Source: CADEDH01 sp050330635 (GTDB taxonomy: Bacteria > Actinomycetota > Acidimicrobiia > Acidimicrobiales > SZUA-35). Taken from it: a stretch of 64,000 bases of DNA. Both the position numbers and the translations under genes were made by a program. The number at the start of each line of letters is the position of its first letter. Within the stretch, counting starts at the first letter, position 1. Positions 23,985 to 32,562 of the stretch are shown here, one piece after another. The notes under the pieces are model-generated. The model did not search any database. It was not told the DNA's origin and worked only from the letters and a program-made list of their open reading frames with translations. The stretch spans positions 39,545-103,544 of the forward strand of contig JBHJNQ010000005.1 in NCBI GenBank assembly GCA_050330635.1. The letters are read 5' to 3'.

Positions 23985-25165
23985 ATCCGCTCGATCAGGG
24001 TGCCGGTGCCGAGCCCGCCACCGCAGCACATCGTGATGACCCCGTAGCGTCCCCCGGAGCGGTGCAGCTCGTGGACCGCCTTGGTGGTGAGGAAGCACCC
24101 GGTGCCGCCGAGGGGGTGGCCGAGGGCGATGGCCCCACCGTTGGGGTTGACCCGGGCCATGTCGGGCTTGAGTTCTGCGGCCCACGCCAACACCACGGAG
24201 GCGAAGGCCTCGTTGATCTCGAACACGTCGACATCGTCGACGCTCAGACCCTGGCGCTCGAGCACCCGTCGGGTGGCCGGGATCGGCCCCTCCAGCATCA
24301 GCACCGGGTCGCAACCCACGAGCGCCGTCTGCAGCACTCGGGCCAGGGGCGTGACGCCGAGCTCGGCCGCCTTGTCGGCGCTCATCAACAGCACGGCGGC
24401 GGCCCCGTCGGCGATCTGTGACGACGAGCCGGCGGTGTGCACCCCGTCGGGTCGCGCCACCGGCTTCAGCTTGGCCAGCGCCTCGAGGCTCGTGTCGCGG
24501 GGGATCTCGTCGCGGGTGACGGTGACCGTCTCGTCGGTCTTCTTGCCGTCCTCGCCGAGCACCGGGGCCTCGACGGGGATGATCTGAGGCTCGAACCGAC
24601 CCTCGGCGATGGCCTCGGCCGCCCGCTCCTGCGACTGGAGACCGAAGCGGTCGGTGTCGTCACGGGTGAGGCCGTACTTGTCGGCGATCCGCTCCGCCCC
24701 TTCGAACTGGCTGGTGAACTCGTAGTGCTCGAAGTAGCTGCGGCTGACCGGCTTGCCGTACCCGGCCTGGGCTCCGGCCACGGCGTCCGACCCGATGGGC
24801 AGCAGGCTCATGGCCTCCACCCCGCAGGCCAGCACGACGTCCTCGGCCCCGGAGGCAATGAGGGCATGGGCCAGGTTGACGGCGTGCTGCGACGAGCCGC
24901 ACTGGGAGTCGACGGTGGAGCACGCCACCTCTTCGGCCCCGCCGTGGCTGAGCCACGCCGTGCGGGTGATGTTCATGGCCTGGGCCCCGACCTTGTTGAT
25001 GCAGCCGCCGACGACCTGGCCCACCTGGGCCGACGAGATCCCGGCCCGCTTCAGGACCTCCATCATCACCGGGCCGAGCACGTCGGCCGGATGGGCCCCG
25101 GCCAGCGAACCGTTGCGCTTCCCGATCGGCGACCGGCCCGCCTCCACGATCACTACGTCACTCAT
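23981..25165 (-). CDS. acetyl-CoA C-acyltransferase (thiolase)
   Basis: The 394-residue product is a degradative-type thiolase. The nucleophile cysteine sits in STVDSQCGSSQHAV (about residue 90), the catalytic histidine in GGAIALGHPLGGTG, and the second cysteine in MCCGGGLGTG near the end. NEAFASVVLAWAAEL is the NEAF motif. It cleaves 3-ketoacyl-CoA in beta-oxidation or ring-degradation. The ATG at 25165 fits MSDVVIVEAGRSPIG, the usual start. The stop codon falls in the minisatellite, so the last residues IERI may have been set by the repeat. No hydratase or dehydrogenase neighbour is present. Confidence 0.94.
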   Translation of the reverse strand: MSDVVIVEAGRSPIGKRNGSLAGAHPADVLGPVMMEVLKRAGISSAQVGQVVGGCINKVGAQAMNITRTAWLSHGGAEEVACSTVDSQCGSSQHAVNLAHALIASGAEDVVLACGVEAMSLLPIGSDAVAGAQAGYGKPVSRSYFEHYEFTSQFEGAERIADKYGLTRDDTDRFGLQSQERAAEAIAEGRFEPQIIPVEAPVLGEDGKKTDETVTVTRDEIPRDTSLEALAKLKPVARPDGVHTAGSSSQIADGAAAVLLMSADKAAELGVTPLARVLQTALVGCDPVLMLEGPIPATRRVLERQGLSVDDVDVFEINEAFASVVLAWAAELKPDMARVNPNGGAIALGHPLGGTGCFLTTKAVHELHRSGGRYGVITMCCGGGLGTGTLIERI

Positions 25166-25255
25166 GCGTCTGCTCCTGGTCGCTCGTGTACTGCTCACTT
25201 CCGGACGATGCTAGCGACGACGAGGGGCAGGGTTCGAACCTCGTCCGAAATCGAA

Positions 25256-26080
25256 TCAGGCGGCGGGCCGGGTCCCGGTGACCCACCACTGGGGCAACAC
25301 GGCGAGGTAGGTGCCGTCGGCGATCCCGCCGTCGACCTTGCGGCGGACCTCTGCGGCACGCGCCTCGCTCATGCGTCCGAACTCGAGCCCGTAGCCCAGC
25401 ATGTTCTCGATCACGCCCCGCATGAAGCCCGTGGTGTCGACCGAGGCGGTCACGTCGACGTCGACGTCGACGAAGCCCGCCCGCAGATAGGCCGCCCTCA
25501 GTTTCCGTCCCACGTTCGGTTCCCGGAAGGCGGGGGCGGCGGCGTCGAACAGCTCGGTCACCTCGGCCGGGGTGAGGGGTTCGATCACCACGAAGCCGAA
25601 GTCGGAGTCCGACGCCACCATCCGGCCGCCGGGGACGAGGACCCGGTGCAGCTCGGCCAGCATCGTGTCGAGGTCGGGTACGTACTCGAGGACGTTCTTG
25701 GCGTACACCCGGTCGGCGGTCCCGCCGTGGAGCGGGATGCGCTCGTCGGTGCTGTGGTGGACCGTGATGCGGTCGGCCCGGCCCGTCTCTTCGGCCACCT
25801 GGCGGGCCCGGGCCACGAAGGCCTCGTTGACGTCGACGGCGTGGACGTGACCGCCGGGACCGGTCAGGCGGGCCAGGTGGGCGGCGACGTAGCCCGGCCC
25901 GCAGCCGAAGTCGACGATCGTCTCGCCGGCCTCCACGCCGACGGGGCCCAGCACGATGTCGGCCCGCCGGTCATCGAGCTGGAACAGCTTGTCGTAGCGA
26001 TCGAACCGCTCCGGTTCGATCGCTATCCAGTGGTCCTTGTGGTAGGTGTCGAGTGGGGAGTCGCTCACGCTGGTGAGCAT
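25256..26080 (-). CDS. class I SAM-dependent methyltransferase
   Basis: The 274-residue product has motif I VDFGCGPGYVAAHLARL, the acidic loop HAVDVNEAF, and RVLVPGGRMVASDSDFGFVV (motif III region). It resembles UbiE/MenG-like and small-molecule methyltransferases. The substrate is unknown. The frame permits a start at 26098, but the ATG at 26080 is equally good. It lies 90 bases upstream of the thiolase on the same strand and is divergent from the SCPx thiolase. Confidence 0.87.
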   Translation of the reverse strand: MLTSVSDSPLDTYHKDHWIAIEPERFDRYDKLFQLDDRRADIVLGPVGVEAGETIVDFGCGPGYVAAHLARLTGPGGHVHAVDVNEAFVARARQVAEETGRADRITVHHSTDERIPLHGGTADRVYAKNVLEYVPDLDTMLAELHRVLVPGGRMVASDSDFGFVVIEPLTPAEVTELFDAAAPAFREPNVGRKLRAAYLRAGFVDVDVDVTASVDTTGFMRGVIENMLGYGLEFGRMSEARAAEVRRKVDGGIADGTYLAVLPQWWVTGTRPAA

Positions 26081-26252
26081 GGCACAACGCCTGCGCACCG
26101 TCAGCCGAGGTCCCGGGGGAACCCGAGCAAGATCGTCGGGTACGTCATGGCCCGAACCTACTCCGGCCGGGCGTCCCGGGGCGTTTGGGAGTGGTGGGGG
26201 GTGGCCGGTCTAGGCTCGCCCTCGACGCCACGACCCCGCGCCGAGGAGGGCC

Positions 26253-26345
26253 ATGACACCGACGGCCATGACACCGAGCACGACGACACCGAGCACGACG
26301 ACACCTCGAATCCACCGACCGCAACCGGGATGGAGCGAGCGATGA
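26253..26345 (+). CDS. possible 30-codon leader ORF with Thr-Pro repeats
   Basis: MTPTAMTPSTTTPSTTTPRI is the N-terminal part of this frame. It is built from a tandem DNA repeat (GACACCGAGCACGAC) and stops with a TGA that overlaps the ATG of the next gene. GAGGAGGG lies just upstream but only two to three bases from the ATG, closer than optimal. It may be a real coupled leader or an accident of the repeat. Confidence 0.25.
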   Translation: MTPTAMTPSTTTPSTTTPRIHRPQPGWSER

Positions 26346-27550
26346 GCGGGGGACTGCAGGGCGACGCCGTCATCGCCGGGGTGGCCGAGTACGCCCCGCA
26401 GCGCAAGTACACCGGCCCCCGGGTCATGACGCTCGAGCAGTGGGGCGACCTCGCCGCCCTGGCCCTGGACGACGCCGGCATCCCCGCCGGCGATGTCGAC
26501 GGGCTGGTGTGCTCCACGGTGCGGGAGTCGGAGATGTTCGTCCCCTCGACCATCGCCGAGTACCTGGGCTGGCAGGTCGACTACGCCGAGCGGGTCGACC
26601 TCGGGGGCGCCACCCCGGTCGGCATGGTGTGGCGGGCGGCGGCGGCCATCGAGCTCGGGCTGTGCGAGGTCGTGGTGTGTGCCGCACCCGCCCGTCCGAC
26701 CCCGTCGATGCCGCCCCACATGCCCCGGTCGTGGTCGCCGTTCGGGGCCTCGTCGGCCATCATGGGCTCGCCCCAGGCCGAGTTCGAGCTCCCCTACGGC
26801 AACCTGGCCCAGAACGGCGGCTACGCCATGATCGCCAACCGCTACGCCGCCGAGTTCGGCTACGACCCCCGATCCACGGCCAAGATCGCCGCCGACCAGC
26901 GGACCAACGCCTGCGCCAACCCCGACGCCGTCTTCTTCGGCCAGCCCATCACCATCGACGACGTCCTCGCCTCCAAGATGGTGGCCGATCCCCTCCACGT
27001 GCTCGAGATCGTCATGCCCTGTGCTGGTGGGGCCGCCGTGGTGGTGACCTCGGCCGAGCGGGCCCGCAGGGCCGGTGGCGCCCATCGCCCCGTGCACGTC
27101 GTCGGCTGTGGTGAGCACCTGGCCCACAAGACGCCGACCTACACCCCCGACCTGGTGCGCACCCCGGTCGGTCGCGCCGCCGAGCGGGCGTTCACCATGG
27201 CGGGCTTATCGCGGTCCGACGTCGACGTGCTCGAACCCTACGACTGCTACACGATCACCGTGCTCCTCACCATCGAGGATGCCGGGTTCTGCGACAAGGG
27301 CGACGGTATGGCCTTCGTGCGCAACCACGACCTCACCTACCGGGGCGATTTCCCGGTCAACACCCACGGTGGCCAGCTGGGGTTCGGTCAGGCCGGCCTG
27401 GCCGGCGGCTTCTCCCAGCTGATCGAGGGGGTGCGCCAGGTACGGGGCTCGTGCGGCGACCGCCAGGTGTCCGACTGCGACGTCGCCCTCGTCACCGGCA
27501 CCGGCGGCATCATGTCGGAACAGGCCGCCGTGCTGCTGCGGGGGGCGTGA
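26342..27550 (+). CDS. SCPx-type thiolase (lipid-transfer/acetyl-CoA acetyltransferase-like)
   Basis: The 402-residue product belongs to the thiolase-like proteins related to the thiolase half of sterol carrier protein X. DDAGIPAGDVDGLVCSTVRE, IMGSPQAEFELPYGNLAQNG and EPYDCYTITVLLTIEDAGFC are landmarks, and NTHGGQLGFGQAGLAGG near the end gives the conserved histidine/glycine loop. Such proteins work with a DUF35 partner in acyl-CoA or sterol side-chain degradation, as retro-aldolases or thiolases. The ATG at 26342 has GGAG six bases upstream; another in-frame ATG at 26330 is possible. The DUF35 gene starts one base after the stop. Confidence 0.9.
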   Translation: MSGGLQGDAVIAGVAEYAPQRKYTGPRVMTLEQWGDLAALALDDAGIPAGDVDGLVCSTVRESEMFVPSTIAEYLGWQVDYAERVDLGGATPVGMVWRAAAAIELGLCEVVVCAAPARPTPSMPPHMPRSWSPFGASSAIMGSPQAEFELPYGNLAQNGGYAMIANRYAAEFGYDPRSTAKIAADQRTNACANPDAVFFGQPITIDDVLASKMVADPLHVLEIVMPCAGGAAVVVTSAERARRAGGAHRPVHVVGCGEHLAHKTPTYTPDLVRTPVGRAAERAFTMAGLSRSDVDVLEPYDCYTITVLLTIEDAGFCDKGDGMAFVRNHDLTYRGDFPVNTHGGQLGFGQAGLAGGFSQLIEGVRQVRGSCGDRQVSDCDVALVTGTGGIMSEQAAVLLRGA

Positions 27551-27551
27551 G

Positions 27552-27959
27552 GTGGCCACGATCGACAAGCCCCGCCCCCTTCCCATCGAGCCGACCAAGC
27601 CCTTCTGGGACGCCCTGGCCCAGCACCGGATCAGCGTCCCCCGCTGCGATCGGTGCGGCACCTGGGTGTGGTACCCGCGGCCTCGCTGCACCGCCTGCCT
27701 CTCCAACGAGCTGACCTGGTCGCCAGCGGCCGGCACCGGCACCGTCCACACCTACACGGTCACCCGACAACCCATCCACCCCGCCTTCGCCGACGAGACC
27801 CCGCAGATCCAGGCGATCGTGGAGCTCGACGAGGGGATCCGGATGACGACCACGCTGGTCGAGGTCGAGCCCGAGGCCGTCGAGGTCGGCATGGCGGTGA
27901 CCGCGGTGTTCGACGACGGCGACGACGGCATCACCCTGCTGCGGTTCCGCCCGGCGTGA
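27552..27959 (+). CDS. DUF35 zinc-ribbon/OB-fold protein, thiolase partner
   Basis: The 135-residue product has the rubredoxin-like zinc ribbon CDRCGTWVWYPRPRCTACL (four cysteines) followed by an OB-fold with GTGTVHTYTVTRQ and IQAIVELDEGIRM. DUF35 proteins bind CoA substrates and form complexes with SCPx-like thiolases such as Ltp2 or the upstream protein here. The start is a GTG at 27552, one base after the thiolase stop, so translation is coupled and the two products should act as one enzyme. Confidence 0.92.
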   Translation: MATIDKPRPLPIEPTKPFWDALAQHRISVPRCDRCGTWVWYPRPRCTACLSNELTWSPAAGTGTVHTYTVTRQPIHPAFADETPQIQAIVELDEGIRMTTTLVEVEPEAVEVGMAVTAVFDDGDDGITLLRFRPA

Positions 27960-28022
27960 GTGTCGGCAGTGCCGACGCCGGCGGTCGGGAGTCGGCGGTT
28001 GGCGGGTCAGCGACCGGCGTCA

Positions 28023-28910
28023 TCACCGAACGGCCTCGTCGAGCGCCTCGGCCGCCTCGGCGATCGTCGTCGACGGTCGGGAGATCGACGCCCAAGGATC
28101 CTCGATCTGGGCCAGGCGGCGGAACACGTTGCCGATGGTGATGCGACGAGGGTGGAACCGGGGGGACAGGGCCTCGTCCCAGGTCAAGGGAGCGGCCACC
28201 GGAGCCTCGGGTCGGGCCCGCAGCGAATAGGGGGCGACGGCATGGCTGGCCGGGCCATTGCGCAGCACGTCGAGGAAGAGCCGCCCCCGCCGGTTGCGCT
28301 TGCGATGCTCGGTCGTGACCTCCTCGAGCCGGTCGGCCACCAGCTCCGCCACCCGATGGGCGAAGCCCTCCGTGCGGGCGTAGGTGGCATCATCATCGAT
28401 CACATCGACCACCAGATGAAGGCCCTGCGATCCCGACGACTTGACCCGGGGGGCAAGGCCGAGATCGACGAGCAGATGGCGCAGGGCCCGGGCTGTCGAC
28501 TGCACCGGCCCCAGGTCGTCATCGGCCGGGTCGAGGTCGAAGATCACCTCCACCGGCCGCTGAGGGGCGGCGGCCTCGGCCAGCAGCGTGTGGAGCACGA
28601 CGGCACTCTGGTTGGCCACCCACACCAGCCCGTCGGCGTCGTCGACAACGCCGTAACGGGTCACGCCGCCCTCGACGGTGGGGATCTCGACCCGGGCCAG
28701 CCACTCCGGGGCGTGGTCGGGCAGGTTCTTCTGGTAGAAGCCCTGACCGTCGATGCCGCGGGGAAAGCGCTCGAGCACCAGCGGTCGACCGGCCACATGG
28801 GGCAGGAGATGGTCGGCTACCCGGGCGTAGTAGTCGACGACCTGACCCTTCGTGACCCCGATCGCCGGGAACAGCACCCGGTCGGGGTTGGTGACCTCGA
28901 CCCGGCTCAC
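28023..28910 (-). CDS. LigD-type DNA polymerase/primase domain protein
   Basis: The 295-residue product equals the polymerase (archaeo-eukaryotic primase) domain of LigD, the bacterial end-joining enzyme. Landmarks are VTNPDRVLFPAIGVTKGQVV, QSAVVLHTLLAEA, VIFDLDPADDDLG with the catalytic DxD metal site, and VKSSGSQGLHLVVDV. There is no ligase or phosphoesterase domain, so it is a stand-alone polymerase as in several actinobacteria. The GTG at 28910 overlaps the acyl-CoA dehydrogenase stop (GTGA), so it is translated from the same mRNA. No Ku gene is in the window. Association with a metabolic gene is unusual but clear from the overlap. Confidence 0.92.
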   Translation of the reverse strand: MSRVEVTNPDRVLFPAIGVTKGQVVDYYARVADHLLPHVAGRPLVLERFPRGIDGQGFYQKNLPDHAPEWLARVEIPTVEGGVTRYGVVDDADGLVWVANQSAVVLHTLLAEAAAPQRPVEVIFDLDPADDDLGPVQSTARALRHLLVDLGLAPRVKSSGSQGLHLVVDVIDDDATYARTEGFAHRVAELVADRLEEVTTEHRKRNRRGRLFLDVLRNGPASHAVAPYSLRARPEAPVAAPLTWDEALSPRFHPRRITIGNVFRRLAQIEDPWASISRPSTTIAEAAEALDEAVR

Positions 28911-30163
28911 CGGCCCTGCGTCACCTCCCGGAACGGGACGCCCCGATCGGCCGCCGGTTCCTTGGGGAGCCCCAGGATGTTCTCGCCCAGGATGTTGTGC
29001 TGGATCTCGTCGGTCCCGCCGGCGATCGACTGGGCCGGGGTAGAGACCAGAACCTCGGCCACCACGGCATCGACCGGGTCGGGGCCATGCCGCAACATGC
29101 CCCGGGCCCCGGCGATGCGGGTGTGGGCGTGGTTGGCCCGCCGGGCCACCGACGACAGCGCCAGCTTGCCGATCGAGCCCTCCGAGCCGGGGGGACGGCC
29201 CAGCGCCCGGGCCGCCTTGGCCCGGTCGGCGGTCCACTCCGACGCCTGCTGGAGGCTGTGGAGGTCCATCATCGCCTGCCGGAGCACGGGGTCGTCGCTG
29301 CGGCCGGCGGCCGCCGCCCGATCGGTCACGAGATCGGCCCTACCCATGCGTTGCGGGTACCACTCATAGGTCTTCAGGTACTCGGCGGCCTCGGCCCGGG
29401 CCTCGTCGATGACCCGACCCGATGCCTCCGGAGCGACGTGGACGGAGCGCTGGGTGGAGAACGAGCGCTCGTGGGCCAGGGTCGCCCTCGCCACCCGCCA
29501 GCCGTCGTCGACGATGCCCACGACGTCGGCGTGGGGGATCCGGGCGTCGGTCAGGAACACCTCGTTGAAGGAGCTGTGCTCGTTCATCTGCCGGATGGGA
29601 CGGACCTCGACCCCGGGTTGATGCATGTCGAGCACGAAGTAGGTGATGCCGGCGTGCTTGACCGCATCCCAGTTGGTGCGGGCCACGAGGATCGCCCGGT
29701 CGGCGTGGTCGGCGCTCGTGTTCCACACCTTCTGTCCGTTGACGATCCAGTCGTCGCCGTCGCGAACGGCGGTGGTGGTCAGCCCGGCCAGGTCGGAACC
29801 CGCACCCGGCTCGCTGAACAGCTGGCACCAGGCCAACTCACCGGTGAGGGTGGGGCGGAGCAGACGGGTCCGGAGGTCGTCGGAGGCGTGCTCGTAGAGG
29901 GTGGGGGCGGCCAGACCCATGCCACTCCCGAGGGGCACGGCGACTCCGCCGGCCCTGCGGATGGTGGCGTGGGCCACCCGGTCGGTCCACGCCGGCAGGC
30001 CCCGCCCGTACCAGGCGGTCGACCACGACGGCACGGCCCATCCCGAGGCCACCAGCCGCTCCCGCCATCCGACGAGCGACAGAGCGGGATCCCAGGACTC
30101 CTCGAACCAGTCGAGGACCTCCCCGGCCACCCGGCCCTCGGTCAGGTCGGTGGGTACGCTCAC
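28907..30163 (-). CDS. acyl-CoA dehydrogenase
   Basis: The 418-residue product has the FAD-binding signatures AWCQLFSEPGAGSDLAGLTT and DWIVNGQKVWNTSADHADRA (about residues 115-160), and the C-terminal GGTDEIQHNILGENILGLP. It oxidises an acyl-CoA, passing electrons to an electron-transfer flavoprotein. The GTG at 30163 is preceded by GAGGAG. The frame is open upstream to 31825, but that part is the shadow of a P450 gene. Its stop overlaps the start of the LigD-type polymerase gene. Length and motifs fit the FadE group of steroid or fatty acid degraders; the substrate is not deducible. Confidence 0.93.
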   Translation of the reverse strand: MSVPTDLTEGRVAGEVLDWFEESWDPALSLVGWRERLVASGWAVPSWSTAWYGRGLPAWTDRVAHATIRRAGGVAVPLGSGMGLAAPTLYEHASDDLRTRLLRPTLTGELAWCQLFSEPGAGSDLAGLTTTAVRDGDDWIVNGQKVWNTSADHADRAILVARTNWDAVKHAGITYFVLDMHQPGVEVRPIRQMNEHSSFNEVFLTDARIPHADVVGIVDDGWRVARATLAHERSFSTQRSVHVAPEASGRVIDEARAEAAEYLKTYEWYPQRMGRADLVTDRAAAAGRSDDPVLRQAMMDLHSLQQASEWTADRAKAARALGRPPGSEGSIGKLALSSVARRANHAHTRIAGARGMLRHGPDPVDAVVAEVLVSTPAQSIAGGTDEIQHNILGENILGLPKEPAADRGVPFREVTQGR

Positions 30164-30463
30164 GTCGTGCTCCTCGGGTCGGGGCCCGGCCGACACCTCG
30201 TCGGGCCGGCGGTGCAAGCACAACCCTACGACGTCCCGGTCGGGGGTGCCGAGGGCCGGACGCCCCGGCCGTTCATCTGCCCTCCATGACCTCGTACCGT
30301 CGCAGCTGCATCGCCATCCGTTGGCCTCTCCTCGATGTGGTGGGTGCAGTATCGGCGGGTTGCTCGACACGCTCGTGGCCCTCGTTGCCGACCGGTGGCC
30401 TTCTGGTCGCTGACCGGCGTGGCACGTAGTGTGAGGGGGGACGACAGCAACGGAAGGCCTGGC
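30164..30463. other. 300-base divergent intergenic region
   Basis: It separates the divergent acyl-CoA dehydrogenase and P450 genes and must contain both promoters. GAGGAG for the dehydrogenase and GGAAGG for the P450 are visible near the two ends. I found no convincing -35/-10 pairs, repeats or coding remains. Confidence 0.4.
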
Positions 30464-31690
30464 ATGCCCGAACGACCGGAGATCGCCGACTGGGCGACAG
30501 ATTTCGACCACCTGAGCGACGAGTGGGCCGCCTCCAGCCCCGAGATCCTCGCCGACCTCCGCCAGCGCTGCCCGGTGGCCCACACCGACCGGTTCTACGG
30601 CGCCTACCTGGTGACCCGCTTCGACGACGTTCTCGACGTGGCCCGCGACACCGAGACGTTCTCGAGCCGGATCACCCTGATCAACGACAACCACCCGGAC
30701 AACGTCCGGCTGGTGCTGCCGCCGATCACGCTCGATCCACCGGAACACGGCCCGCTTCGTCGGGCCCTGCTGCCGTCGTTCAATCCCCGCCAGGTCGAGC
30801 TGCTCCGACCCTTCGTCACCGACGTGGCCGAAGGTCTCCTCGATGCCATCGACGGGCGTGGTGAGGTCGATGGCGCCCTCGATTTCGCCCGGCTCCTGCC
30901 GGTCGAGGTCATGAGTCACCTCTTCGACGTGCCGGCCGACACCGGACCGCGGTTCCGGAGCTGGGTCGACGCCCTGCTCAAGGACGGGCTGGTCGACCTC
31001 GACATCGCCCGCACCGCCAACCGCGAGGTCCACGCCTTCTTCACCGAACAGTTGGCCCGCCGTCGTCGCCATCCCGGGGCCGATTCGAGGGACGATCTGG
31101 TGTCCGTGGTGATGAACGCCGAGGTCCACCACGACGACGGGACCTCGCGGCCCTTCACCGAACGGGAGCAGGTCGGGTCGCTCGTGCTGTTGATGCTGGG
31201 CGGGATCGACACCACGTGGTCGCTCCTGGGAGCGTCGCTGTTCCACCTGGCCACCAACGACGACGACCTCCGCCGCCTCGTGGCCGAACCCGAGCTCGTT
31301 TCGAGCGCCATCGAGGAGTTCCTTCGTTTCTACTCGCCGGTGACGATCGCCCGGGTCATCACCGACGACGCCGAGATCGGCGGCTGCCCGGTGTCGGGGG
31401 GCCAACGACTCCTCCTCTCGTATCCGTCCGCCAACCGGGATCCCGCCCACTTCGACGATCCCGACGAGGTGATCCTCGACCGGACCCGCAACCGTCACGT
31501 CGCCTTCGGGGTCGGGGTGCACCGGTGCCTCGGGTCGAACCTGGCCCGTATGGAGCTCGAGGTGGCGCTCGGTGCCTGGCTGCGGCGCTTCCCCCGCTTC
31601 GAGCTGGCGGTCGATCCCGGCGACATCGTGTGGTCGGTCGGCCCCGTCCGGGGCCCCCGGTCGGTACCGCTGCGCATCACGGCGGGGTGA
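30464..31690 (+). CDS. cytochrome P450
   Basis: The 408-residue product is a second soluble P450, distinct from that at 1627. The I-helix reads MLGGIDTTWSLL with the classic acid-threonine pair, the K-helix is EEFLRF, and the haem loop is FGVGVHRCLGSNLAR. Near the N-terminus LRQRCPVAHTDRFYGAYLV is a standard start. The ATG at 30464 has GGAAGG upstream; the frame is open to 30335. Redox partners are not adjacent. It is divergent from acyl-CoA dehydrogenase, so a fatty acid or steroid substrate is a guess. Confidence 0.93.
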   Translation: MPERPEIADWATDFDHLSDEWAASSPEILADLRQRCPVAHTDRFYGAYLVTRFDDVLDVARDTETFSSRITLINDNHPDNVRLVLPPITLDPPEHGPLRRALLPSFNPRQVELLRPFVTDVAEGLLDAIDGRGEVDGALDFARLLPVEVMSHLFDVPADTGPRFRSWVDALLKDGLVDLDIARTANREVHAFFTEQLARRRRHPGADSRDDLVSVVMNAEVHHDDGTSRPFTEREQVGSLVLLMLGGIDTTWSLLGASLFHLATNDDDLRRLVAEPELVSSAIEEFLRFYSPVTIARVITDDAEIGGCPVSGGQRLLLSYPSANRDPAHFDDPDEVILDRTRNRHVAFGVGVHRCLGSNLARMELEVALGAWLRRFPRFELAVDPGDIVWSVGPVRGPRSVPLRITAG

Positions 31691-31772
31691 GCACGCCGCC
31701 ACCCTCCGGCGAAGAATCTCGTCCGTCCCGCATCCACCCCTCGTAATCGGTCGGAGGCACCGTTCGTTGGCA

Positions 31773-31797
31773 AACACGACCTCAACCTCGTCGTGTT
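31773..31797. other. hairpin with 8-bp stem
   Basis: AACACGAC and GTCGTGTT are perfectly inverted around a nine-base centre. It lies 83 bases after the P450 stop and 40 bases before the fasciclin start. It could end the P450 transcript (no T-run follows) or bind a regulator of the lipoprotein gene. Confidence 0.4.
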
Positions 31798-31836
31798 GGC
31801 GAACATCAACCCCGTCCCCGATCACGAGGTGATCAG

Positions 31837-32403
31837 ATGTACACCAAATTCGTCCGCGGCGCCGCTGCCGCCCTCGCCCTGACCCTGGCCGTCGCCGCTT
31901 GTTCCGACGACGCCAGCGACGAGGCCGATTCGGCGACCACGGAGGCGTCCGACGACGAGACGACCACCTCGGCCGAAGCCGATGCCGACGCCGGCACGAT
32001 CGTCGACGTCGCTTCCGAGGCCGGCTCGTTCACCACACTGCTGGCGGCGGCCGAGGCCGCTGGTCTCGCCGACACCCTGGCCGGCGAGGGCCCGCTCACC
32101 CTCTTCGCCCCGACCGACGAGGCGTTCGAGGCGGCGTTGACCGAGCTCGGCCTGACCGCCGACGAGCTGCTCGCCTCACCCGACCTGGCCGACATCCTGA
32201 CCTACCATGTGGTCGAGGGCGAGGTCCTGGCGGCCGATGTAGTGGAGCTCGACGGGCAATCGGTGGCGACCGTCAACGGCGCCGAGGTCCAGGTCACCGT
32301 CGACGGCGAGACCGTCATGATCAACGACGCCACGGTCGTCAACCCCGACGTCGAGGCCAGCAACGGCGTAATCCACGTAATCGACACCGTCCTGTTGCCC
32401 TGA
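31837..32403 (+). CDS. fasciclin (FAS1) domain lipoprotein
   Basis: The 188-residue product starts with a lipoprotein signal: a short basic n-region, a hydrophobic ALALTLAVA core and lipobox VAAC (Cys22 or near). An acidic, Ser/Thr-rich linker of about 30 residues follows. The FAS1 domain then shows TIVDVASEAGSFTTLLAAAE, GPLTLFAPTDEAFEA and the final IHVIDTVLLP, the classic H-box end. Such proteins are surface-anchored and often mediate adhesion. The ATG has GAGGTGATCAG just upstream. No operon partner. Confidence 0.94.
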   Translation: MYTKFVRGAAAALALTLAVAACSDDASDEADSATTEASDDETTTSAEADADAGTIVDVASEAGSFTTLLAAAEAAGLADTLAGEGPLTLFAPTDEAFEAALTELGLTADELLASPDLADILTYHVVEGEVLAADVVELDGQSVATVNGAEVQVTVDGETVMINDATVVNPDVEASNGVIHVIDTVLLP

Positions 32404-32562
32404 TCCCCCTGTTGTCCAGATCCGTCGTCAACCGACGGCATCGCCCACGGGGCACCGGCGAACGTTCCTTTCCCATCTCGCCGGTGCTTCGTGGGTGATC
32501 TGTCGACGTCGCCGCCGCGGCGCCGCCTCATGGCACGCCCCGTCGAGGCCCCTCTCAGGTTC

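Noticed and set aside
31773..31797. Intrinsic terminator of the P450 gene
   Set aside because: The hairpin has no following T-run, so it is listed only as a structure of unknown role.
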